In this document: one piece after another, positions 25,797 to 34,218 of the stretch | How positions within the stretch are numbered: position 1 is the stretch's first letter | How the letters are laid out: every line of letters starts with the position of its first letter | Source of the DNA: JAJTFW01 sp903922455 | GTDB taxonomy: Bacteria; Bacteroidota; Bacteroidia; AKYH767-A; OLB10 | Assembly (NCBI GenBank): GCA_943329665.2 | Contig: CALQEU020000016.1 | Coordinates: 13,172 to 77,171, forward strand | Length of the DNA: 64,000 nucleotides | Reading direction: 5' to 3' | Program-made: the position numbers and the translations under genes | The notes under the pieces: generated by a model | Seen by the model: only the letters and a program-made list of their open reading frames with translations | What the model was told of the DNA's origin: nothing | The model's database searches: none

Positions 25797-26737
25797 TATG
25801 CAGTAATGGAATGCTTAGCATCGATGAGGCGTTGAATACCCTCATCCAGCGGCGTCAACTTTCTTTGCAGTAATTCCTTCATCAAAGAAATGTCGGGGCA
25901 ACGTCGAGTCATATCTCCTTCTTTCAATGCAGGAAGAAAAACAATTTTGGAAGAGGACATTGTAATCTTAATAATTTTATCTGCGAGATCGAGCATGGTA
26001 ATCTCATAATCGGATCCAATATTTGCCACCTCGTTAACGATTAAATTTTGATAAAACGCATTGAGACAAGCTTCAATATTATCGTCGATGTAGCAGAACG
26101 TTCTGGTTTGGCTACCATCTCCATAAATGGTGATTTCCTTATTTGCTAATGCCGCTTCTAGAAACTTCGACATCACAAAATCAGTACTTTGTTTAGGGCC
26201 GTAAGTATTAAAGAAACGGAAGATGGTATATTCCAAGCCGAACTCTTGATAATAAGCACGCAAATAAGCTTCACCTACATTCTTTACAATAGCGTAGGGT
26301 AATCTTGAATTTAGAGGTGTGGTATGTTCATTTTGAGGAAACTCAACAGGCTCACCATAAACTTCAGAACTTGAAGAATAGTAGACACGTTTAACGCCTG
26401 TATTTTTACAAAGATCTAATACATTCTTAATCCCATTCAAGTCGGATAAAACCATTACTGGATTTGCGAGTGTACGCTTTACTCCTACCAGTGCAGCATA
26501 ATGAAACACATAGTCAAAAGAAAAAGATGCAAAAATGGCTGATATATCATTAAAGCTATTTACATCGGCTTTAATAAATCGAACATTATCATGAATTGAT
26601 ATTGGCAACTTGATGATATCACCAGTCAACATATTATCGACGATAACAACATAATTATCGGGGTTATCTGCTAAACGCTGAGCAAGGCAACTTGCTACGA
26701 ATCCAGCACCACCTGTGACAAGTATTTTTATTTGCAT
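25796..26737 (-). CDS. NAD-dependent epimerase/dehydratase (extended SDR, NDP-sugar)
   Basis: 313 residues. It has an N-terminal Rossmann motif TGGAGFVAS (8-16), DNMLTGD for NAD ribose binding, catalytic Ser in YYSSSSEVYGE (about 119-128) and the YxxxK pair Tyr148/Lys152 in RLPYAIVKN. The C-terminal half includes FRFFNTYGP and a sugar-nucleotide motif around GDGSQTRTFCYIDDN. This pattern is that of UDP-glucose 4-epimerase/UDP-glucuronate decarboxylase-like enzymes; the exact sugar is not determined. It sits between rmlA and the polyprenyl synthase on the minus strand, matching a role in envelope glycan supply. Confidence 0.9.
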   Translation of the reverse strand: MQIKILVTGGAGFVASCLAQRLADNPDNYVVIVDNMLTGDIIKLPISIHDNVRFIKADVNSFNDISAIFASFSFDYVFHYAALVGVKRTLANPVMVLSDLNGIKNVLDLCKNTGVKRVYYSSSSEVYGEPVEFPQNEHTTPLNSRLPYAIVKNVGEAYLRAYYQEFGLEYTIFRFFNTYGPKQSTDFVMSKFLEAALANKEITIYGDGSQTRTFCYIDDNIEACLNAFYQNLIVNEVANIGSDYEITMLDLADKIIKITMSSSKIVFLPALKEGDMTRRCPDISLMKELLQRKLTPLDEGIQRLIDAKHSITA

Positions 26738-26957
26738 GAAAGTATGCTTTTACAAACTATTAAATTTGGGTTGTATATTAAATAAACAGAGCTTCGTGTA
26801 ATCCTATTTATGCATTACGAAATTAGTAAATTTTATAGTGAATTCAGTAGAATTCAAAAAAAAATTGCACTTTAAAGAATGAAAAAAAACCAACTTCAAT
26901 TATTTGGTAATCGCCTCTATTATGAAGGTCAAGGACTTAACAAATGAGTTAAGAGAC

Positions 26958-27824
26958 TTACACTTCTTCTGAAAAAGCCAAAAGATATTTCCCATAACCA
27001 CTTTTAATTAACGGAAGCGCTAATTTTTTTAGCTGAGATTTATCGATAAAGCCCATTCTACAAGCAATTTCTTCGATACAACCAATCTTCAACCCTTGGC
27101 GTTCTTCGATCACTTGAACAAACTGGGCTGCTTGCATTAAGGACTCGAAAGTGCCGGTATCAAGCCATGCCGTGCCTTTATCAAGAATTCCTACTTTCAG
27201 TTTTCCGGCTTCTAAATAATGCTTATTGACATCCGTAATTTCATATTCACCGCGCGGACTTGGCTTCAATGATTTTGCAATTTGGATGACATCATTATCA
27301 TAAAAATAGAGTCCAGGCACTGCATAATTTGATTTGGGGGAAGTAGGTTTTTCTTCAATACTTAAAGCGTTATTATTTTTATCAAACTCTACCACTCCAT
27401 ATCTTTCTGGATCGCTTACATGATAGGCGAAAACGACACCTCCACTGGGATTACTATTTTCTCGCAATAATTGTTCGAGACCTGTTCCATAAAAAATATT
27501 ATCACCTAAGATCAAAGCAACATTATCATCTCCGATAAATGATTCACCTATTACAAATGCTTGCGCCAATCCATTTGGTTCCGCTTGTATAGCATATTGA
27601 AAATTACATCCTAGCTCTTTTCCATCGCCGAGTAATTTTTGAAACATAATTTGATCATGTGGAGTCGTGATGATTAAAATTTCACTTATTCCTGCCATCA
27701 TTAATACGCTAAGCGGATAGTAAATCATTGGCTTATCATATACGGGCATGAGTTGCTTACTCACAGCAATAGTTAATGGATGCAAGCGTGTTCCAGAGCC
27801 ACCGGCTAATATAATTCCTTTCAT
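26958..27824 (-). CDS. rmlA: glucose-1-phosphate thymidylyltransferase
   Basis: 288 residues, the usual length. It makes dTDP-glucose from dTTP and glucose-1-phosphate, the first step towards dTDP-rhamnose and related sugars. The nucleotidyltransferase signature GGSGTRLHPLT (8-18), KQLMPVYDKPMIYYPLSVLM, LGDNIFYGTG, and EEKPTSPKSNYAVPGLYFYD are all present. The other rml genes (B, C, D) are not next to it. About 220 bases without a gene separate it from the epimerase, and 110 bases separate it from the upstream exporter gene. Confidence 0.95.
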   Translation of the reverse strand: MKGIILAGGSGTRLHPLTIAVSKQLMPVYDKPMIYYPLSVLMMAGISEILIITTPHDQIMFQKLLGDGKELGCNFQYAIQAEPNGLAQAFVIGESFIGDDNVALILGDNIFYGTGLEQLLRENSNPSGGVVFAYHVSDPERYGVVEFDKNNNALSIEEKPTSPKSNYAVPGLYFYDNDVIQIAKSLKPSPRGEYEITDVNKHYLEAGKLKVGILDKGTAWLDTGTFESLMQAAQFVQVIEERQGLKIGCIEEIACRMGFIDKSQLKKLALPLIKSGYGKYLLAFSEEV

Positions 27825-27934
27825 GGGTCAATAATACATTGTAAATCTATACTACGAAAATAATAAAAAAGGTTGAATATATTTCGTTCCTTCCCTTAAG
27901 TCAGCACCTAAACCACAACTATTTTTATTCGGAA

Positions 27935-30346
27935 CTACTTAGTTAGATCATCCTCTTGCTGTTCCTTTCGAATGGATAAGCTTTCGCGATCAATATCTTC
28001 TTCTTCATCGTTGGTTTCAAAAAAAGGCTCTGCTAAAAACGCTTTTGTAGTAAGTCGACGCTCAAGACTAAGTAAGAAAGCTGGCAACACAATAATATTC
28101 GCCATCATGGCTACCAACAAAGTTATACTTAGCAATTTTCCTAACGATGCAGTTCCACCAAAGTCGCTGGCACTAAAAATAAAAAATCCGAAAAATAAAA
28201 TCACGGAAGAATACACCATACTTACCCCTGTTTCTCGAATGGTCATAGTGACAGCGTTGGAAATACTCATGACTGGATTGGTTCGCATTTCATGACGGTA
28301 CTTTGTGAGAAAATAAATGGTTTGATCAGATGCCATTCCAAATGCGATACTAAAAATCAAAATAGTGGATGGCTTCAAAGAAATATTAAAAAAGCCCATC
28401 AACCCAGCAGTTATAATTAATGGAATAATACTTGGCAAAATCGAAATTAAAATCATTCGAATCGACATAAAAAGAGTAACCATGATGATTGAAATAAGCA
28501 CGATGGCCAACAGAATACTTTCCATCAAATTCTTGAACATGTAATTATTCCCTTTCAAGAAAATGAGGCTATTCCCCGTTATGATGGTCTCGTATTTATC
28601 GGCTGGGAAAATAGAATCGACACGAGGACGCAACTCACTTAACAGTTTTTCCATCTTAAGCGAACCGATATCTGCCATTTGAACGCTCACTCTTGTAATT
28701 TGACGACTGCTATCGATAAAGCTTTTAAATGCTTTTCCTTTTCCACTCATATCGCCAGCGAAACTCGACATTTCTGCGAGTTGAATAGTTCCAGGTAAAA
28801 TATGAAAACGAGGATCATTATCATGATACGCTTGATAAGAAAATTTAATACCATCCACCACCGAAAGTGGTTTTGAAAAGATAGGATATTGATTTAACAT
28901 TTTCTGCAAGCGATTTATTTTTTGAAGCGTAGTTTGCTTCAAAGCACCACCGGGTTCGAGGGTGTTAATCGAAAACTCGATTGGCAGTACTCCTTTAAAA
29001 TTACTTTCAAAAAATTTCATATCTACGTAAACGGGATCTTTTTTCGGCAGATCATCTACAACAAAACCATTTGTTGAAATTTTAGAAATACCATAAAAAC
29101 TAATCAACATGATTACACTTACGCTCGCATAAATATATTTGGGATGTAAATGCACCCATCTATCAACATTGGCCAATAATTTATTAAGTCGGGGAGCTTG
29201 TAAATGTTTTAAATGTTTAACATCTGGCGGTGCTAAATAACTAAATACAATTGGAATTAATATTAAAGAAATCAGCCATGTGGCCATCACGTTAATTGCG
29301 GCAACTAATCCAAACTCCATTAAAATTCGACTGTGAGTAAAATAGAAAACAAAAAATCCAATTGAAGTAGTAACATTAGCAAGAAACGTTGTTAATCCAA
29401 TGCGTTGTACCATTCGAGCTAAAGCCTTTGCTTGAGAATTATGCCGACTATACTCTACTTGATATTTATTCAATAAAAAAATTGCATTGGGAATACCGAT
29501 AACAATAATGAGCGGTGGAATCAATCCACTTAAAATAGTAATTTTATAACCAAGCAACGCTATAATTCCGATGGACCAAATAACACTCACGAGCACAACA
29601 ATGAGAGAGAAAAAAAGCACTTGAAAATTTCTGAAAAAAACAAAGAGGACAATTGCCGTTACTAATACGGCCAGAAGCATAAACAACTTCATTTCTTCAA
29701 CCACCTTACTAGTAATCGCAGTGCGAATATAAGGGAGTCCGCTAATATGCACATCCAATTTATTAGTTAAACCAAATGCTTCTGCTTTCTCTTTGATCTG
29801 ATTAACGACACTAATTCTATTCTTTGTATTGAGCTTGCTTTTATCAAAAGTGATGGCCATCACCGTCGCTCCTGTTTTAGAGTTTCGGATAAATCCATCA
29901 TAAAAAGGCAACTTCTCAATTTCTGTTTTGATACTATCTACTTCCGCTTGTGAAGTAGGTTCATGAGCGACGATGGGTTTCATCTCAAACTTACGCGCCG
30001 AATCATTCTTGATTACATTATACAATCGAGCTAAGGAAACCACTTCCTCAATACCGTCCATTGATTTGATTTCATCGCCTAAACGATACCAATCGGCAAA
30101 TTTTTTAAGGGTGTAGAAATTTTTGTCTTCTACTCCCAATACCATTACACTACCATCTTCACCAAAACGGCCTTTAAACGATTCATAGGTTTTCAAATCC
30201 TCATCGGTTTCGGGAAGAATTCTTGCAAAATCATACGAAAGTTGAATCGTAGTCGCTTTGTACCCCATAAAAAGAGTAGTTGTGCCTATTAATACAATGA
30301 ATAATAAACGGTTGCGTAATATGATTCGAGCGAGCCAGGTAAACAT
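27935..30346 (-). CDS. MMPL/RND-family membrane exporter
   Basis: 803 residues from ATG 30346; a TTG seven codons upstream is possible but the Met begins the natural MFTWLARIILRNR start. It has twelve predicted helices in two repeats: helix 1 near 15-32, a large periplasmic loop, a five-helix bundle (about 215-370), helix 7 after a second amphipathic stretch, another large loop, and a final five-helix bundle (about 610-760). The charged motif GMASDQTIYFLTKYR in the second bundle resembles the proton-relay helix of MMPL/HpnN transporters. Substrates are probably lipids or hopanoid-like molecules (inference). The tail is acidic and polar. Confidence 0.85.
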   Translation of the reverse strand: MFTWLARIILRNRLLFIVLIGTTTLFMGYKATTIQLSYDFARILPETDEDLKTYESFKGRFGEDGSVMVLGVEDKNFYTLKKFADWYRLGDEIKSMDGIEEVVSLARLYNVIKNDSARKFEMKPIVAHEPTSQAEVDSIKTEIEKLPFYDGFIRNSKTGATVMAITFDKSKLNTKNRISVVNQIKEKAEAFGLTNKLDVHISGLPYIRTAITSKVVEEMKLFMLLAVLVTAIVLFVFFRNFQVLFFSLIVVLVSVIWSIGIIALLGYKITILSGLIPPLIIVIGIPNAIFLLNKYQVEYSRHNSQAKALARMVQRIGLTTFLANVTTSIGFFVFYFTHSRILMEFGLVAAINVMATWLISLILIPIVFSYLAPPDVKHLKHLQAPRLNKLLANVDRWVHLHPKYIYASVSVIMLISFYGISKISTNGFVVDDLPKKDPVYVDMKFFESNFKGVLPIEFSINTLEPGGALKQTTLQKINRLQKMLNQYPIFSKPLSVVDGIKFSYQAYHDNDPRFHILPGTIQLAEMSSFAGDMSGKGKAFKSFIDSSRQITRVSVQMADIGSLKMEKLLSELRPRVDSIFPADKYETIITGNSLIFLKGNNYMFKNLMESILLAIVLISIIMVTLFMSIRMILISILPSIIPLIITAGLMGFFNISLKPSTILIFSIAFGMASDQTIYFLTKYRHEMRTNPVMSISNAVTMTIRETGVSMVYSSVILFFGFFIFSASDFGGTASLGKLLSITLLVAMMANIIVLPAFLLSLERRLTTKAFLAEPFFETNDEEEDIDRESLSIRKEQQEDDLTK

Positions 30347-30536
30347 AAATCGTGGTAAAAGTATCAAAATTCACATTGGTAATGAGTGTAATTGATGAAA
30401 AATAATAACGAATTGTAGTAGTCAAGAATCATTTATATTTTAAATTTGAGAAGTAAAGTAATCTTTAGAAAAAGGAAGAACTAGGCAAATCAATTATACT
30501 TCTAGATAATTTTACTGTTCCTAGCGGATTCATCCT

Positions 30537-30544
30537 TAACTTTA
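30537..30544 (+). promoter_or_regulatory. variant -7 element for the radical SAM gene
   Basis: TAACTTTA differs from TAnnTTTG only in the last base and sits six bases before the ATG, the spacing seen for other leaderless-type genes here. Confidence 0.35.
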
Positions 30545-30550
30545 TCGCCG

Positions 30551-31573
30551 ATGAACAAGAATTTACGTGACGGACTTAATTTCCTTTTCAAGTCGAAGCC
30601 GAGCAGAATTATAAATGCTAGTAAAGTGGTAGCCAGCTATTATTATTCGAAATGGCTGAGCAAACCTGTTCAATGGGGAATGCCGATTGTTTTATCGTTT
30701 GAACCTACCACCTCCTGTAATTTACGTTGTCCTGAATGTCCGAGTGGATTACGTTCTTTCTCGCGCCCAACGGGAATGTTAGAAGAAAGTTTTTTCAAAA
30801 AAATTATCGATGAAGTAAAAGATACCTTATGGTATTTAATCTTTTACTTTCAGGGCGAACCTTATTTGAATCCAAAATTTTTAGAGTTAGTGAAGTATGC
30901 ATCTAGCAAAGGAATATACACAGCTACTTCCACCAATGCTCATTACCTCACAGATGAAAATGCGAAAATGACAATTGAGTCGGGGTTAGATCGATTAATT
31001 ATTTCCATCGATGGAACTACTCAAGAGGTATATGAGCAATATCGAATTGGAGGAAAACTGGAGAAAGTGATTGAAGGGACCAAGAATATTGTAAAATGGA
31101 AAAAAGAATTAGGCTCCTCCACCCCACATATTATTTTTCAATTTTTAGTGGTAAAGCCCAATGAACATCAGATTGCGGAAGTTCATCAACTCGCCAAAGA
31201 ATTAGGTGTAGATGAAGTCGGATTAAAAACCGCGCAGGTGTATGATTTTGAAAAGGGAAATGATTTAATTCCTGAAAACGAAAAATACGCTCGTTATAAA
31301 AAACAAAAAGACGGCAGCTACAAAATAAAAAACCAACTTTTAAATCATTGCTGGAAGTTATGGCATAGCTGTGTGATTACATGGGATGGGAGAGTTGTTC
31401 CATGTTGTTTCGACAAAGATGCCCTGTACAATATGGGGAGTTTAAAAGAGCAATCATTTGCTGATTTATGGCAGAATTCGAACTACCAGGAATTTCGTGC
31501 TTCGGTTCTTCGTTCTCGAAACGAAATTGAGATGTGCAAAAACTGTACGGAGGGGACGAAAGTTTGGTCCTAA
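30551..31573 (+). CDS. radical SAM/SPASM-domain protein
   Basis: 340 residues. The radical SAM cluster motif CNLRCPEC (Cys56, Cys60, Cys63) is in the first quarter. A partial TIM barrel follows (YFQGEPYLNP, ISIDGTTQEVYEQYR, QFLVVKPNEHQI). The SPASM domain at the C-terminus has CWKLWHSCVITWDGRVVPCCFDK and MCKNCTEG, enough cysteines for auxiliary iron-sulfur clusters. SPASM proteins modify peptides, tRNA or small molecules, but no precursor peptide or partner gene is adjacent, so the substrate is open. The stop codon (31571-31573) lies in the left arm of a long inverted repeat. Confidence 0.88.
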   Translation: MNKNLRDGLNFLFKSKPSRIINASKVVASYYYSKWLSKPVQWGMPIVLSFEPTTSCNLRCPECPSGLRSFSRPTGMLEESFFKKIIDEVKDTLWYLIFYFQGEPYLNPKFLELVKYASSKGIYTATSTNAHYLTDENAKMTIESGLDRLIISIDGTTQEVYEQYRIGGKLEKVIEGTKNIVKWKKELGSSTPHIIFQFLVVKPNEHQIAEVHQLAKELGVDEVGLKTAQVYDFEKGNDLIPENEKYARYKKQKDGSYKIKNQLLNHCWKLWHSCVITWDGRVVPCCFDKDALYNMGSLKEQSFADLWQNSNYQEFRASVLRSRNEIEMCKNCTEGTKVWS

Positions 31574-31635
31574 AGTGTGTTTCACATTAAAGCGTAAACA
31601 CTTTAATGTGAAACACACTTTAGGACTTCGTCCTA
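31567..31635. terminator. 26-bp perfect inverted repeat plus a second hairpin at the radical SAM stop codon
   Basis: 31567-31592 pairs with 31601-31626 across the loop CGTAAACA. The right arm ends in AGGACTTCGTCC, which forms a second small hairpin followed by TATTTTAA. The element straddles the radical SAM stop codon and lies between convergent genes (pepP comes from the other side), so it can end transcripts from both strands. The arm length is far beyond an ordinary terminator and hints at a mobile palindromic element. Confidence 0.7.
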
Positions 31636-31790
31636 TTTTAAAAGCTTTGCCGTGAAGCTTGTGCAGCTCTGCTTCATGTCACTTCACGACTTGGTCCTTT
31701 TTGCTTCCCTAGTTTCAAGACGAATCTTTATCAATTCGCTTCGATTGGTTGTGGGTTTATTACTAGCCCCAATAAAAACGAGAAATAAAT

Positions 31791-33110
31791 TTATTTATGC
31801 GATACGGATCGCGCCTCTGCGGCTTCTCTCATTAATTCTTCTATATCCTCAATTTCCACTGGGATAGAAGCCATTAAATTTACGGGATCTTTTGAGGTAA
31901 CTAAAATATCGTTTTCCAGCCGAATACCTAGTCCTTCTTCTGGGATGTAAATGCCAGGTTCGCAAGTGAAAACCATTCCAGGTTGCATCGGTTCATAGCG
32001 ATTGCCAATATCGTGCACATCCAATCCGAGAAAATGCGAGGTGCCATGCATAAAATATTTTTTGTAAGCAGGTAATTCTGGATTTTGATTCTTTATATCA
32101 GTCTTAGAAATCAGTCCGAGATCGAGTAATTCAGCTTCCATCAACAATCCAACTTCCACATGATACTTCTCGATGGTATTTCCTGGAACCAACATTTTGG
32201 TAGCTCCTTTCATCACTCTTAAAACTGCATTGTAAACGTCGCGCTGACGTTGTGTAAACTCTCCACTTACTGGAATACATCTTGTTAAATCAGCAGCGTA
32301 ATTCGCATACTCTGCACCAAAATCCATCAAGATCACATCCCCTGCTTTACAGGCTCTGTTATTCTCATTGTAATGCAAAATACAAGCGCTAGGACCTGAG
32401 GCTATGATCGGATTATAGGCATGACCGCTAGCACGCTTACGAATGAACTCATGAATAATTTCTGCTTCAATTTCATACTCCATCACACCGGGCTTTACAA
32501 AACGCATTACTTTACGAAAAGCTTTTTCCGTAATGTCCATTGCCTTTTGCATCAACTTAATTTCGATGTCGTGTTTGATGGCACGAAGTGAAGCTAAGAG
32601 CGGTCCGAGTCGTTCAAAATTATGCCCAGCATACATCGACTTCATACTTTGAGCAAAGCGCAAATCACGATACGGAACTTCAGAGGCGAAACGATCATTC
32701 TCGTTAATATTTACATACACATTTTCGCAATGATTCATTAGCATCGGGATAATGCTGTTGTAATCTTCCAGCCAATACACACTTTGAATTCCCGACGCAG
32801 CACGCGCCTCGTCCTTTGTATACTTATGGCCTTCCCAAATTGCAATATGTTCATTCGTTTTTCTTACAAAAAGAATCTCTTTATAACGAGGAAGAGGTGC
32901 GTCAGGAAACAAAACTAAAATCGTTTGTTCCTGATCAATTCCACTAAGGTAAAACAGGTCGGAGTTTTGTCGGTAGAGAAAATTAGCATCACCATTTCGA
33001 GGCATTTCATCATTAGCGTTCAAGAATGCGATCGACTTAGGCTTGAGCTTAGCCGCGAATCTTTGTCTGTTCTCAATAAAAAGTTGTGAGTCTATAGTTG
33101 TATACTTCAT
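31791..33110 (-). CDS. pepP: Xaa-Pro aminopeptidase (aminopeptidase P)
   Basis: 439 residues. It removes an N-terminal residue preceding proline. The N-terminal creatinase-like domain (1-~170) is followed by a pita-bread metallopeptidase domain. All five dinuclear metal ligands are visible: Asp263 and Asp274 (MDFGAEYANYAADLTR), His359 (HGTSHFLGLDVHD), Glu384 (CEPGIY) and Glu399 (GIRLEND). No signal peptide, so cytosolic. It is transcribed alone from the -7 element at 33155 and converges on the radical SAM gene. Confidence 0.94.
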   Translation of the reverse strand: MKYTTIDSQLFIENRQRFAAKLKPKSIAFLNANDEMPRNGDANFLYRQNSDLFYLSGIDQEQTILVLFPDAPLPRYKEILFVRKTNEHIAIWEGHKYTKDEARAASGIQSVYWLEDYNSIIPMLMNHCENVYVNINENDRFASEVPYRDLRFAQSMKSMYAGHNFERLGPLLASLRAIKHDIEIKLMQKAMDITEKAFRKVMRFVKPGVMEYEIEAEIIHEFIRKRASGHAYNPIIASGPSACILHYNENNRACKAGDVILMDFGAEYANYAADLTRCIPVSGEFTQRQRDVYNAVLRVMKGATKMLVPGNTIEKYHVEVGLLMEAELLDLGLISKTDIKNQNPELPAYKKYFMHGTSHFLGLDVHDIGNRYEPMQPGMVFTCEPGIYIPEEGLGIRLENDILVTSKDPVNLMASIPVEIEDIEELMREAAEARSVSHK

Positions 33111-33154
33111 ATTTAGATTTTTTACTAAAAATTTATTTTAAATATTAGAGAATG

Positions 33155-33162
33155 CAAATATA
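33155..33162 (-). promoter_or_regulatory. -7 promoter element for pepP
   Basis: On the minus strand TATATTTG followed by CA, 44 bases before the pepP ATG. Confidence 0.5.
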
Positions 33163-33415
33163 AACAATACCTATTTCTTAGTAAACTTTCTCATTACTAA
33201 ATTGTTTAAAATGCAGCGTAAAATTACAATTATGGTATTCATCTAACAAGGCTTAAAGAAAAAGTTTATGATGCTGTTCCCAAGCCTTCCAATAAAGTCG
33301 AAGAAAAAAAAGGTGACACTGAAGCCTACCAAAACAAATTACAATTAAATTTGTAGCTCCAAAAGCGACTATTCGTGAGAATATTGCTAATATTATCCTA
33401 GAATATCTAAGAATT

Positions 33416-34201
33416 ATGACAAATTTATTTGAGTTTCTCAACTCATCCGTAGGGAAAAAGTGGTTAATGGCTTTGACGGGGCTCTTCCTCAGTCTTTTCC
33501 TAATCGTCCATGTATCAGGCAATTTAGCTTTATTTAAAGACGATGGAGGCTTGGCTTTTAACCAATACACGGTTTTCATGACCACCTTTCCTCCTATCAA
33601 AATTATCTCCTACCTACTTTATGCGACCATCATCATTCATGCTATCAATGGTTTTTACCTGGTAGCAAAGAATATGAAGGCTCGTCCTGTAAAATACGAA
33701 GGAAAGAAAAACAATACTGGTACTACTTGGGCTTCTCGAAATATGGGAATTTTAGGAACGATACTCCTCATCTTTATCGCCACACATCTTATCCACTTTT
33801 GGTATGAATACAAATTTGGTGAGATGGATTGGAAGACGTATGTAGTGGAAGCTACTACGGATAAAGTTTTGAAAGAAGAAGTCATTACAGCCGCAGATGC
33901 AAAAGCACAAAATTTAAAGCCCGCCACCATGGATTACATGGGCAACAAAATTATTATATGCAAAGATCTCTTTAGTGTAGTTGCAACAGCTTTTAAAGAT
34001 CCACTCGTTGTTGCATTTTATGTGATTAGTATGTTAGGTCTATCCTATCATTTGCTTCACGGTTTCCAAAGTGCGTTTCAAACGTTGAGCATTCGTGGAA
34101 AAAATTACCAAGGATTAATTAAAGGCATTGGAACATTTGTATTTGCGATCATAATTCCTGCCTTATTTGCTGCCATGCCTATTTATTTCTTAACTCGTTA
34201 A
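33416..34201 (+). CDS. sdhC: succinate dehydrogenase cytochrome b subunit (class B, single anchor)
   Basis: 261 residues with five predicted helices (about 15-38, 60-80, 105-125, 188-210 and 235-258). It is the membrane anchor of a one-subunit, di-heme B-type succinate dehydrogenase/fumarate reductase and exchanges electrons with quinone. Histidines suited to heme ligation sit in the helices (LIVHVSGN, IIIHAING, IATHLIHFWYEY, SYHLLHGFQSAFQTL). An insert of about 50 residues (WKTYVVEATTDKVL...) between helices 3 and 4 is extracytoplasmic or peripheral. sdhA starts 17 bases downstream: sdhCAB order, as usual in Bacteroidota. Confidence 0.92.
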   Translation: MTNLFEFLNSSVGKKWLMALTGLFLSLFLIVHVSGNLALFKDDGGLAFNQYTVFMTTFPPIKIISYLLYATIIIHAINGFYLVAKNMKARPVKYEGKKNNTGTTWASRNMGILGTILLIFIATHLIHFWYEYKFGEMDWKTYVVEATTDKVLKEEVITAADAKAQNLKPATMDYMGNKIIICKDLFSVVATAFKDPLVVAFYVISMLGLSYHLLHGFQSAFQTLSIRGKNYQGLIKGIGTFVFAIIIPALFAAMPIYFLTR

Positions 34202-34218
34202 AAAAAGATCCTCATCGA

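Noticed and set aside
31652..31867. Plus-strand frame after the radical SAM gene
   Set aside because: It runs into the antisense of pepP, lacks a promoter or recognisable product, and starts in the hairpin region.
33230..33415. Possible short coding region upstream of sdhC (KVYDAVPKPSNKVEEKKGD-like reading)
   Set aside because: The frame lacks a start and is broken soon after; probably chance in A/G-rich leader DNA.
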